This document shows, one piece after another, positions 57,173 through 64,000 of a stretch of 64,000 bases of DNA. The notes under the pieces are model-generated. The model was not told where the DNA came from. It made no database searches and saw only the letters and a list, made by a program, of their open reading frames with translations. Made by a program: the position numbers and the translations under genes. Numbering within the stretch: the stretch's first letter is position 1; the number at the start of each line of letters is the position of its first letter. This stretch comes from a virus: positions 1-64,000 of the IMG/VR virus record IMGVR_UViG_3300018962_000001; one strand, written 5' to 3'.

Positions 57173-57477
57173 CGACGATGAGTACCTTTCGGATTGTTGA
57201 TAGTTTGATCATTCTGCACCTTGATGATGGCCGGACCTTAAAGGTCGATCTGCCCGAAGGAGCCTGGGCCGATCTTCTGGCGCAGTACCCCGACATGGAG
57301 CTGATGGATGAGTATGGACCCTTTCGGTATCATCGGCCCCAGGTTGAGCATCAGCTGATCGTACGATTCGGAGCGGGAACACTCACGATCTATGACGCGG
57401 CACCGATCGGTGCGGACACGACTCCGTTTCAGAATCCCTTTGACTCCGATCCTCCAGGCAGTGGGAGCAGTGGGTGA
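57169..57477 (+). CDS. tandem paralog B
   Basis: 102 aa from GTG 57169, or 99 aa from ATG 57178. IVDSLIILHLDDGRTLKVDL, GAW and FQNPF match paralog A. GTGA overlap upstream. The pair is a clear recent duplication. Confidence 0.76.
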   Translation: MTTMSTFRIVDSLIILHLDDGRTLKVDLPEGAWADLLAQYPDMELMDEYGPFRYHRPQVEHQLIVRFGAGTLTIYDAAPIGADTTPFQNPFDSDPPGSGSSG

Positions 57478-57485
57478 TATGGGTC

Positions 57486-57514
57486 TTACCGAGCGCACAT
57501 AATTGCGCTATACT
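57486..57514 (+). promoter_or_regulatory. promoter with weak -35, intact operator
   Basis: TTACCG (57486-57491), spacer AGCGCA...TTGCGC with inverted GCGCA/TGCGC, TATACT (57509-57514). The spacer is conserved although the -35 has decayed, which argues that the spacer has its own function. Heads 57548-58207. Confidence 0.82.
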
Positions 57515-57547
57515 AGACCGGACGTACCGTGATTCAAGGAGGGCTGT

Positions 57548-58207
57548 ATGCCTGAACAAGATCCTGAATTTTCGATTGCCGAGGACGGACGGCGGATCGC
57601 TGAGGAACTGATCCCACAGTTTCACGCCGATCTGGTCGATGTTCCCATTCTGTATATCTATACGTACAAGGAAAAGAAAAAGAGCGGCAAGCGAATATTG
57701 GGCACGCTCAAAAAAGCCAGCGGCCTGACGCGCTGGTTGTCGCGCGGCTATTGCAGCGCGGATTCGGAGGACATGCGCGAGGCCGAGTACATCATGACTC
57801 TCGACTGGGGCTTCTGGCATAACGAGGCCACCAATGCCCAACGATATGCCCTGGTCGATCACGAACTCTGTCACGCCGAGGTCACGTTTGATGATGAGAC
57901 CGATGAGCCAAACTACGGTCTGAAGGGGCATGACATCGAAGAGTTTGGGATCATCGTGGAGCGGCACGGACTCTATCTGCTCGATCTTCAGGTCTTCGCC
58001 GATAAGATTGAGCAATTGCGACTGCCTGGCATGGAGCGCCGGGTGCCCCGCGGCCCGGCGTCCAGTGGGCGGTGGCACGATGGGCCGGTCCAGCCAGATC
58101 GCACGACCGAGACTCCAGAGGTAGAGCTTCGCGGACGGTTGTTGGGGCAGGACATCAACTGGTCGGGCAGCGCGGAGGATCTCAGCCGCCTGGCCGACGA
58201 TCGCTAG
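57548..58207 (+). CDS. putative phage metallopeptidase
   Basis: 219 aa. Zinc-peptidase motif HELCH: His105, Glu106, His109 in ALVDHELCHAE, with His128 (LKGHDIEEFG) as possible third ligand. The layout fits the PhageMetallopep family, whose substrate is unknown. ATG follows CAAGGAGGGCTGT. Single-gene transcription unit, or coupled to RNase H 47 bp downstream. Confidence 0.87.
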   Translation: MPEQDPEFSIAEDGRRIAEELIPQFHADLVDVPILYIYTYKEKKKSGKRILGTLKKASGLTRWLSRGYCSADSEDMREAEYIMTLDWGFWHNEATNAQRYALVDHELCHAEVTFDDETDEPNYGLKGHDIEEFGIIVERHGLYLLDLQVFADKIEQLRLPGMERRVPRGPASSGRWHDGPVQPDRTTETPEVELRGRLLGQDINWSGSAEDLSRLADDR

Positions 58208-58254
58208 ACCGGATCGGCGCGGCGATCGTCAGAGTCATACAAAGGAGCCGGAGC

Positions 58255-58815
58255 ATGATTGCCGCGCTGTACACCGATGGGGGACTCATCCTGGGAAATC
58301 CCAGCCCCTTCGGTGGCACCTGGGCCTATTGCCAGGTGGATGAACACAATGAACGGATCGAATCGGGATCGGCCTGGGGCATGGTGTATCTCCATCAATT
58401 TCCAGGCTGGCCGATGACGAACAACGTAACGGAGATGGCTGCGGTGATTCGCGGCCTGGAATCCCTGCCGCTGCGGTGGCAGGGAACCATCTATTGTGAT
58501 TCCAAGATCACCATTGAGCGGGTCAGTGAAGGCGCGTCGATGGAGGGGATTCCCGACGCCATGATCCAGCGCCTGGCCTTGGCGTGTCGGCGGGTCTGCA
58601 TGCCCCGCATCCAGTGGATTCATGTTGCCGGTCATCCAACGCGCGCCGAACTCGCCGCCGGGGTGAGTGTGGAGGGTGTCCCGGTCAGTCGGCACAATGT
58701 CTGGTGCGATACGCAGTGCAAGGCCGTCGCGACCCGCTGGAAGGCCAAGCATCCTGAAGAAGTCGCGCGCTGGCAGGCGCAGCGACGGCGACGGCAGGAG
58801 GAGGTGGCCGCATGA
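58255..58815 (+). CDS. ribonuclease H-like protein
   Basis: 186 aa. RNase HI-type acidic residues: Asp8 in LYTDGG, Glu60 in NVTEMAAVI, Asp82 in YCDSK and Asp152 in NVWCDTQC. Expected to cut RNA in RNA-DNA hybrids, for example primers. C-terminal basic helix. ATG 58255 follows AAAGGAGCCGGAGC. Confidence 0.9.
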   Translation: MIAALYTDGGLILGNPSPFGGTWAYCQVDEHNERIESGSAWGMVYLHQFPGWPMTNNVTEMAAVIRGLESLPLRWQGTIYCDSKITIERVSEGASMEGIPDAMIQRLALACRRVCMPRIQWIHVAGHPTRAELAAGVSVEGVPVSRHNVWCDTQCKAVATRWKAKHPEEVARWQAQRRRRQEEVAA

Positions 58816-59129
58816 TCTTCGAAGCCGTATGGGAGAGTGCCCAACGAGGTGAATTAATCCTTGTCGATGGCGGGATGGTCCGCTTTCACGTCCGGCGAGA
58901 CGGTCAGCTTACCATCCATGAGCTGATCGTGCTCACGCCACGGCAGGGCATTGGGACGCGCCTCCTGGACCGCTTGAAACAGGTGCCGGGCGTGGTCCGG
59001 ATCGCCGCGCGTTGCCCCGCCGATCTGGCGGCGAATTCCTGGTATCAGGCGCGGGGCTTTCAGTTTGGCGGGTCGGCCCTCACGCGATCAAACCGACGAA
59101 TCAACACATGGTATCTCCCCCTCGCTTAA
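58812..59129 (+). CDS. GNAT-family acetyltransferase, compact
   Basis: 105 aa, shorter than typical 140-170. Core motif A: LIVLTPRQGIGTRLLDRL (R/Q-x-x-G-x-G for acetyl-CoA), then ANSWYQARGFQ as motif B. It may modify an amine on a host protein, tRNA or small molecule. ATGA overlap with RNase H. Confidence 0.82.
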   Translation: MIFEAVWESAQRGELILVDGGMVRFHVRRDGQLTIHELIVLTPRQGIGTRLLDRLKQVPGVVRIAARCPADLAANSWYQARGFQFGGSALTRSNRRINTWYLPLA

Positions 59130-59887
59130 TCTTCTGTGCGGGCGGCAACGCGGGCTTCTACGAGATCGCCGCCGCCGCCGGATTTGCCTACGGATCGCAG
59201 CTTCCTGAGACGGTCTATGGCCCGCTGCTGTTTGCCGACCAGGATTTCAAGCGTCCCAATCGCGCGGCCTATATGGCCGCGCTCGCGCACCATCGCCCCC
59301 AGATGGCAACCGTCCTGGATTTGGAGCAGGCAGCCCAATGCACGACTGTGTTGGACTGGGCCGCCGAGGCTGCGCACTATGTCGCCCAGGTGATTATCAT
59401 TCCGAAATATCCAGGCGCGATTCAGCGCCTCCCTCGATCGATCGGACCGGCAGAGGTGGTCCTTGGGTACAGTATCCCCACTCGCTATGGCGGTGCGCCG
59501 CCGGAGCTTGATCTGGCCGAGTTTGCTGGGTTTCCTGTCCATCTCCTGGGCGGGTCGCCGCATCACCAAATCGCGTTTTATTGTGCGTTTACGGGTCGCC
59601 CCGCCCCGCGGTGGATGGGACCGCGCCTGCGCCACTTTCTCGCTCGATATGCAACCTTTGGCCCCATCGCCGAGGTCCGCAGCGTTGACGGCAATATGAT
59701 GCAGCTCCAGGCAAACCGGCGTTGTGCCTTTTGGCGACAGGAAGTCGGGGCACGTGGGCATTGGGTGCAGCTGTCGGAGGTTGGAGCCGGTGGCTTTGGC
59801 CGGGACAGCCACCGTGAGGCCTTTCGGCGATCCTGTCGAAACATTATTCAGGCGTGGAGCGATCTCCATGCCAGGGAGGACGAATGA
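59108..59887 (+). CDS. DUF6610 / TGT-like TIM-barrel protein
   Basis: 259 aa from ATG 59108. AGGNAGFYEIAAAAGFAYG at the start, VIIIPKYPGAI, LGYSIPTRYGG, VHLLGGSPHHQIAF and VRSVDGNMMQ follow the pattern I associate with DUF6610, related to tRNA-guanine transglycosylase barrels that act on 7-deazaguanine. No queuosine-pathway gene is present here, so base exchange is only a possibility. Confidence 0.72.
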   Translation: MVSPPRLIFCAGGNAGFYEIAAAAGFAYGSQLPETVYGPLLFADQDFKRPNRAAYMAALAHHRPQMATVLDLEQAAQCTTVLDWAAEAAHYVAQVIIIPKYPGAIQRLPRSIGPAEVVLGYSIPTRYGGAPPELDLAEFAGFPVHLLGGSPHHQIAFYCAFTGRPAPRWMGPRLRHFLARYATFGPIAEVRSVDGNMMQLQANRRCAFWRQEVGARGHWVQLSEVGAGGFGRDSHREAFRRSCRNIIQAWSDLHAREDE

Positions 59888-60726
59888 CTCATCCTGACAT
59901 CCCCCGGAGCATCCGGCGTTGGCTGGAAGAACGTGGCTGGTATGGGTCCGTGAGGAATCTGAATCGCAATCAGCTCGATCTGGTCAAAGGGTCGATCCTG
60001 CGGCATGGCCGACTCTCGCTCCATGCGCCCCACTCCCGTGCGCTTTATGTCGAATGGTATGGGCCGGACCCACGGATCGGTGGGCGCATACGCTGGAGTG
60101 AAAATCTCCACCTGTCGGTGCATGCAGGCCTCGTCCATCTGCACCTTTCTGTCCAGGGACTCCTGCGGGAACCACGTGACCCCCGGACACCACGACTCTG
60201 GCGGGGCGAGAAGCGCTACTACGGGGATCGTGAGTTGAGTGTCCAGCTCGCCTACGATCGTGATTGCATCACGCCCCTTGGCGTGTACTACACCCTCTGG
60301 ACCGCTGATGACGACCTGTGGGAGCAACGACCGCGCTGGCGGCACGGCGTGATCTGGCCCTTTGAGACTCTGTTTGGGGCAATGGATGTGCAGTGGCGTG
60401 ATGTGCGCCGAACAACGCTGGCAATCCCGCTGCCGGAGCGCACATACACGGCGACTGCGGTGTATCGCGAGGGGATCTGGACCTGGCGGCGGTTGCCCTT
60501 CTATCGCAAACGCCTGGTGCGAGTCGAGGTGACCCCCGATCTCCCGATCCCGTATCCAGGGAAAGGCGAAAATAGCTGGGATGGCGGCGAACGGGGCATG
60601 GAGGACTTTTCTGGACCCTACCAGACCGATCATGAGGCGGTGGGGGCAATCGTGCAAACGATCCTGCGCGATCGCATGCGCTACGGAGGAGCGGACTGGC
60701 AACCCGCAGAGTTTACCGAGTCGTAA
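59884..60726 (+). CDS. hypothetical beta-rich protein
   Basis: 280 aa from ATG 59884 (ATGA overlap). Rich in Trp, Tyr and Arg and in predicted strands (LHLSVHAGLVHLHLSV). The N-terminus resembles a helical docking motif (SIRRWLEERGWYG). Unknown function. A perfect palindrome follows the stop. Confidence 0.78.
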   Translation: MTHPDIPRSIRRWLEERGWYGSVRNLNRNQLDLVKGSILRHGRLSLHAPHSRALYVEWYGPDPRIGGRIRWSENLHLSVHAGLVHLHLSVQGLLREPRDPRTPRLWRGEKRYYGDRELSVQLAYDRDCITPLGVYYTLWTADDDLWEQRPRWRHGVIWPFETLFGAMDVQWRDVRRTTLAIPLPERTYTATAVYREGIWTWRRLPFYRKRLVRVEVTPDLPIPYPGKGENSWDGGERGMEDFSGPYQTDHEAVGAIVQTILRDRMRYGGADWQPAEFTES

Positions 60727-60727
60727 G

Positions 60728-60749
60728 CGGGTATGAGCGCTCATACCCG
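60728..60749. terminator. 22-bp perfect palindrome after the cassette
   Basis: Arms 60728-60738 and 60739-60749 with no spacer, immediately after the stop at 60726 and 3 bp before the next -35. It may be a terminator or a protein-binding site. Confidence 0.55.
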
Positions 60750-60752
60750 TCC

Positions 60753-60781
60753 TTGACATATGCGCCATCTTGCGCTACACT
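60753..60781 (+). promoter_or_regulatory. promoter, phage family (best consensus)
   Basis: TTGACA (60753-60758), spacer TATGCGC-N5-TGCGC, TACACT (60776-60781). Heads 60810-62934. Confidence 0.92.
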
Positions 60782-60809
60782 GGCCGCGATCACGGAGGTG
60801 TGTGTAACG

Positions 60810-61625
60810 ATGGCAGGAACATGGCGACCCACAGATAAAGAGTTGTTCGAGTTGACGCGCAGCGAGCTGGCCGCTCGTACCGGGCACTCAACCCGGCAGA
60901 TCGGGCGATGGCGGGGAGCTGCGCGTCAACGGCTACGGGTCCCTGCGGACATGGACCCCATCTTTGACTCCCAGGGCCGGGTCACGGGTACCCGTCCGAC
61001 GCGGATCGAACAGCGTCCTCAGGAACCGATCCCCTACGTCCCACCCCTTCGTCCTGAGCCATTTGTGCCGCCGCCGCCGGTCATTTCTGGCGGACGTGCC
61101 CCCCAATCGCCCCCAGACACCCTCCGTACCGGAGGCGGATCACCATCCGTCGATCGTGAGTCCGCGACTCAGCCGATCACCTTGGACGATCTCTTAGCCG
61201 CTGATCCCGGCCCGTCCAGGCCAGCAACCCCCCCAGCAACGTCCCCGGCAGCACCCGGTCGTCCCCCCCGGACAGGCCCACCAGCAGCCCCCCGGACACG
61301 TCCTATGGACCAACTCCCGGACACCGCCCGGTTTTCGAGCCAGAGCCAGGACCAACCCCTGCTGGCACCCCTGCTTGGCCGGTTGGCGGCTCGCGTGCAA
61401 CGACCGACCAGGCGGGCCACCCCGCCTGATCCGTTGGTGAGGGTGCTGGTGACACGAGGCCGATCGTTCGTGATTGCGGTCGGGTGGCTCGCGGTGGTGC
61501 TGGTGCAGGGGCTTGGGCTTGGAGCCAGCCGGGGGTGGTTTCTCTGGCAGGGCTGGGGGGATCGGAAGTGGTTAGTCCTGGCAATGCTGGTGACCTTGAT
61601 TCTGTGTAGCGTCTGGATCTTTTAG
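60810..61625 (+). CDS. membrane-tethered HTH protein
   Basis: 271 aa. N-terminal HTH (about residues 16-40, SELAARTGHSTRQIGRWRG), a long Pro/Ala/Arg-rich disordered linker (70-205), and two TM segments at the C-terminus (about 219-240 and 253-270). The order is like tail-anchored transcription factors or anti-sigma-type sensors. It could tie phage DNA to the membrane or sense envelope state. ATG follows CGGAGGTGTGTGTAACG. Confidence 0.83.
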   Translation: MAGTWRPTDKELFELTRSELAARTGHSTRQIGRWRGAARQRLRVPADMDPIFDSQGRVTGTRPTRIEQRPQEPIPYVPPLRPEPFVPPPPVISGGRAPQSPPDTLRTGGGSPSVDRESATQPITLDDLLAADPGPSRPATPPATSPAAPGRPPRTGPPAAPRTRPMDQLPDTARFSSQSQDQPLLAPLLGRLAARVQRPTRRATPPDPLVRVLVTRGRSFVIAVGWLAVVLVQGLGLGASRGWFLWQGWGDRKWLVLAMLVTLILCSVWIF

Positions 61626-61634
61626 GAGGGGCTG

Positions 61635-61916
61635 ATGGCGATTGGCGATCCGGCATGGATCAAACAGACCGAGGTGTGGCGCAGGCGGTTTCAAACCCTC
61701 GCCGATGCGCTGTCCGCCGAGCTTGCGGACGTGCCCCATGATGTGCTGCTCCGGGCCGAGCGTGATGGCTGCCAATCGATGGCAGATGATCTCCAAGCGC
61801 AGCTTGACTCGGCGCGGGCATCCCAAGAAGGAATCATACATGATCTCACGCCGAATGATGCTCAAGTTCCTCGCGAGTCTCGTTCCCAGCCTGGCGCTGG
61901 GAACGAAGCAGGCTGA
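61635..61916 (+). CDS. hypothetical helical protein
   Basis: 93 aa, helical, unknown. ATG 61635 follows GGAGGGGCTG. Its last 77 bp overlap the start of the Tat-secreted protein in another frame. Confidence 0.68.
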   Translation: MAIGDPAWIKQTEVWRRRFQTLADALSAELADVPHDVLLRAERDGCQSMADDLQAQLDSARASQEGIIHDLTPNDAQVPRESRSQPGAGNEAG

Positions 61917-62256
61917 GGCGAAGCCAACGCGCCCGGTCGTCCGGCCCGGCTTTGCCGCCCATTACCGGCCCGGCAAGATGGAACAGGTCGCGAAAAACCG
62001 GGGCTTGCCGCGGGTAAAACATATGGCCGCCAGTCCGCACCATGCGATCGGAACCTGGGTGACGGCAGAACACCCGACGAAAGGCATCCGCATTAAGGTG
62101 TTGATCGTGGACTGTCCCCAGCCGCAGCATTGGCAGCGGATCGTGAACAAGGGGATCGTCTTAGAGTTCGACTTCAAAACCGCCCAAATGCTGTATAACA
62201 TTAAGCGGGTCAATCAAAAGGCTCCCCGCGACTGTCCGATCGTGGTGTACGGATAG
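61840..62256 (+). CDS. Tat-exported RlpA-like double-psi beta-barrel protein
   Basis: 138 aa from ATG 61840, following GAAGGAATCATAC. Twin-arginine signal SRRMMLKFL at residues 3-11, hydrophobic core, AEA cleavage near 27. The mature part (HMAASPHHAIGT, VLIVDCP, FDFKTAQML, CPIVVYG) matches the RlpA/expansin-like barrel, including the VDC core with the catalytic-type Asp. RlpA-type proteins bind or cut cell-wall glycans. Export by Tat means it acts on the outside of the infected cell. Confidence 0.76.
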   Translation: MISRRMMLKFLASLVPSLALGTKQAEAKPTRPVVRPGFAAHYRPGKMEQVAKNRGLPRVKHMAASPHHAIGTWVTAEHPTKGIRIKVLIVDCPQPQHWQRIVNKGIVLEFDFKTAQMLYNIKRVNQKAPRDCPIVVYG

Positions 62257-62262
62257 AAAGAG

Positions 62263-62934
62263 ATGGGCGTGACCGATCAGGCAACGCAGGAGCGCTGGCT
62301 CTATGGTGGTGATCCCGACGCCGTTCCGACGCAGGATGACATCACGCATGAGCATTTTCGCACGCCGCTGTGGGTGATTGATGCGGCCATCCGCTTAATC
62401 ACCTGGATTCCCTCCGATTGCCCGCTCCGCATCTTGGATGCTGGAGCGGGCAATGATGCCCGCTGGGGCGTGGGAGCCAAGACTCGCTGGCCGTCCTCGC
62501 AGCTCACGGCAGTCGAGGCCCGTGCGGTTCCGGCGGCGGCGGCGGTGGATCGGTGGGTCCATGCCAGCCTCTTTGATTCCTGGGACCCGGAACCGTACGA
62601 TCTGATCGTGACCAATCCGCCGTTTAGCCGGTCTCTCGATTGGGCACAGTGGTGTATCGCGCACTGTGCCCCCGGTGGAACGATCCTGCTGTATATGCGC
62701 AACGCATTCGGGCACGGCTGGCGACGCTATTCGCAACTGCATCGCCAGCAGCCGTTTGCAATCGAGGGGAAGCTGGTGCAACGCCCCGTGCATGAACATG
62801 GCTCGTCCGACCGCGCGCAGGAATATAGTTGCTACTACTGGCGTGATCCCTGGCCCAACGCCACCCCCGATCCAATCATTAAATGGCTCAGTCGCGTGGA
62901 TCTGCCCCCCGAACAACAACAATCCTTTCTATAG
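62263..62934 (+). CDS. class I SAM-dependent DNA methyltransferase
   Basis: 223 aa. SAM-binding motif I ILDAGAGND near 57-65, acidic end of beta2 in LTAVEAR near 82, catalytic NPPF near 117 (adenine-N6 or cytosine-N4 type). No separate target-recognition domain is obvious, so it may be sequence-relaxed or a non-DNA methylase. Ala run at CGG tract 62531-62546. Start by ATG 62263 after GAAAGAG. Confidence 0.83.
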   Translation: MGVTDQATQERWLYGGDPDAVPTQDDITHEHFRTPLWVIDAAIRLITWIPSDCPLRILDAGAGNDARWGVGAKTRWPSSQLTAVEARAVPAAAAVDRWVHASLFDSWDPEPYDLIVTNPPFSRSLDWAQWCIAHCAPGGTILLYMRNAFGHGWRRYSQLHRQQPFAIEGKLVQRPVHEHGSSDRAQEYSCYYWRDPWPNATPDPIIKWLSRVDLPPEQQQSFL

Positions 62935-62945
62935 CCTGGGATGCC

Positions 62946-62974
62946 TTGACGTATGCACTATTGTGCGCTATACT
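62946..62974 (+). promoter_or_regulatory. promoter, phage family
   Basis: TTGACG (62946-62951), spacer TATGCAC...GTGCGC with inverted GCAC/GTGC, TATACT (62969-62974). Heads 63010 to beyond the window end. Confidence 0.9.
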
Positions 62975-63009
62975 CTGCCTGTGGAACTGCACGAATCAAG
63001 CGAGGCGCT

Positions 63010-63228
63010 ATGGATGGCCCAGTAGAAATTGTTTGTCCAACCTGCCGCACCCCCGTCCGCGATAAGTGGTGGTTCAGCCACTTCCGCCAGGGATCAACTG
63101 AGCTGCCCTGCCTGGATGGGTGTGGGCAATCGTTTCTCGTGATCCGTACGGGCGCGGAGATCACCACTACTGCCATTCACACCGTGGAACCGGCGAGCCA
63201 GGTGTGGATCGGGCCACCCGGAGAGTAG
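63010..63228 (+). CDS. zinc-ribbon protein
   Basis: 72 aa. CPTCRTPV near 9-16 and CLDGCGQSF near 35-43 form a four-Cys ribbon. ATG 63010 follows AAGCGAGGCGCT. Unknown role. Confidence 0.75.
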   Translation: MDGPVEIVCPTCRTPVRDKWWFSHFRQGSTELPCLDGCGQSFLVIRTGAEITTTAIHTVEPASQVWIGPPGE

Positions 63229-63231
63229 ATC

Positions 63232-63246
63232 GTGTCCACTGGACAC
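63232..63246. other. short palindrome before a start codon
   Basis: 7-bp arms around one base (GTGTCCA-C-TGGACAC), 20 bp upstream of the next start and just before its ribosome-binding site. Possible operator or mRNA structure. Confidence 0.35.
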
Positions 63247-63265
63247 TGCCCGAAAGGAGACTCGG

Positions 63266-63508
63266 ATGGTCCCAGAATACATCACCTTTGCCTGTCCGGT
63301 CGGCGAGCCATTTGTGTTGATGAACGGAGAGATGATCGCGCTCCGTGAGCTGTCTGGACAAACCTGCGGCTGCTGGTTTGTTGGGTGGGCTTCCGGGCGG
63401 GAGTATCCAATCTTTCCAGCCCAGGACACGCCCACGATTACCCTGTGGGCCGAAGCGTGCGCGCCGTGGATGCCGCAGCGCCCTGATCAGGAGATGACCC
63501 CTGTATGA
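63266..63508 (+). CDS. hypothetical small protein
   Basis: 80 aa. Beta-rich (YITFACPVGEPFVLMNGEMIALREL), Trp- and Cys-containing. ATG 63266 follows AAAGGAGACTCGG. Overlaps the next gene by 4 bp. Confidence 0.75.
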   Translation: MVPEYITFACPVGEPFVLMNGEMIALRELSGQTCGCWFVGWASGREYPIFPAQDTPTITLWAEACAPWMPQRPDQEMTPV

Positions 63509-64000
63509 GCGACCTTAAACACGGTCGGTGGTATTACTTTGAAACCGGACGTGAGTTTCCAGACAAGGAATCCGCCGCGCGTGCCTGGAACCATGCCGTT
63601 GTGCCTTCGGCCATCGGCTGGACCGACTATATCCAGGGCACGGCGGTTGCCGAAGGTGGGGAGTGCCTCCTTCCGCCGGAGCGCTGCCGGTGTAATCGAG
63701 TCTGGACCTATTGGCAGACCGAGAATCAAACGCCCGCCCGCCCGATTCATTCCCTGGTGTTTGAAGCGGCGCGCGACTCGCTTGGTATCTATCCTCAATC
63801 GATCAGGCGTGCTGGGGTTCAGGTCGAGCGCACTCCGTGGCAGGATGGCTGGAATGCCGCGATCTTCGCTATGCTGGAGGCGAGTGCCGTCCTCCATGCC
63901 TGGTATGCCGAGTTAACCCCTGAACAGGCGGATGCCTTGCTGGTGCTCTTGCGGGCAGATGCCGCCTTTTTCTCCCTGAATGCCGCGACCATTAAGTGCT
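63505..64000 (+). CDS. hypothetical protein, cut by the window end
   Basis: At least 165 aa, open to the last base. Begins MSDLKHGRWYYFETG; contains SAARAWNHAV near 26, a short Cys stretch (CRCNRVW) near 67, and a C-terminal helical part. The ATGA overlap upstream supports this start. No family recognised. Confidence 0.78.
   Translation, partial: MSDLKHGRWYYFETGREFPDKESAARAWNHAVVPSAIGWTDYIQGTAVAEGGECLLPPERCRCNRVWTYWQTENQTPARPIHSLVFEAARDSLGIYPQSIRRAGVQVERTPWQDGWNAAIFAMLEASAVLHAWYAELTPEQADALLVLLRADAAFFSLNAATIKC

Noticed and set aside
1-64000. CRISPR array or tRNA cluster
   Set aside because: No regularly spaced identical repeats beyond the four iterons and no cloverleaf with a TTCGA arm was noticed by eye. 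A tRNA scan by program could still find one.

Overview
The window is a 64 kb piece of a large double-stranded DNA phage genome, or of a prophage or plasmid derived from one. It is GC-rich (roughly 60%), has almost no non-coding space, and holds about 125 genes, most of them small and unrecognised. Phage hallmarks are a terminase pair (large subunit 3525-4949, small subunit 4975-5526), a holin/amidase lysis pair (43749-44126 and 42582-43745) and a lambda-like replication module (initiator 45584-46498 with internal iterons, DnaB-type helicase 46499-47860). The host is inferred, weakly, to be a Chloroflexota bacterium. The reasons are the Thr/Pro/Ala-rich linker of the secreted phosphatase at 48460-50355, a style common in that phylum, together with high GC and sigma70-type promoters. 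No portal, capsid, tail tube, integrase, polymerase or tRNA gene was recognised, so the genome extends beyond the window.

Layout. (1) 1-2325: two leftward small genes with their own promoters, then three rightward genes. (2) 2219-13327: all leftward. A four-gene Cys-rich operon (2219-3471) is followed by the late region (3525-13327) with terminase, VRR-NUC nuclease, an HslV/proteasome-like Ntn hydrolase, a papain-like peptidase, a DUF559-like nuclease and unknown, possibly virion, proteins. (3) 13444-35400: rightward arrays of short overlapping genes in promoter-headed cassettes, with one leftward four-gene island at 25484-26763. Recognisable members are an excisionase-like HTH protein, a RelA/SpoT-type HD hydrolase, a lipoprotein, DUF6283, an ABA-sandwich-like protein and a VWA-domain protein. 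(4) 35366-44126: leftward lysis, membrane and modification block with holin, amidase, SNase-like nuclease, two paralogous membrane proteins (one fused to a PAS domain), a ParB-methyltransferase fusion and a PLP enzyme. (5) 44371-64000: rightward. It holds an HTH regulator, the replication module, a secreted purple-acid-phosphatase-like enzyme, zinc-ribbon proteins, a DUF5131 protein, a metallopeptidase, RNase H, GNAT, a DUF6610/TGT-like protein, a membrane-tethered HTH protein, a Tat-exported RlpA-like protein and a DNA methyltransferase.

The most striking feature is regulatory. About 25 promoters on both strands share TTGACA-N17-TATACT or TAAGCT, and their 17-bp spacers carry two GCGC-containing half-sites, the second directly abutting the -10 box. 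They head nearly every cassette in regions 1, 3 and 5. At several of them the stop codon of the preceding gene is the TGA inside the -35 box. This looks like one coordinated early regulon with a shared operator. Other structure not explained by genes includes short (CGG)n tracts that read in all three frames of the genes they cross, a terminator between promoter and start codon at 25253-25284, a roughly 80-nt near-perfect hairpin at 45454-45533, and a palindrome over the ribosome-binding site at 53247-53275.
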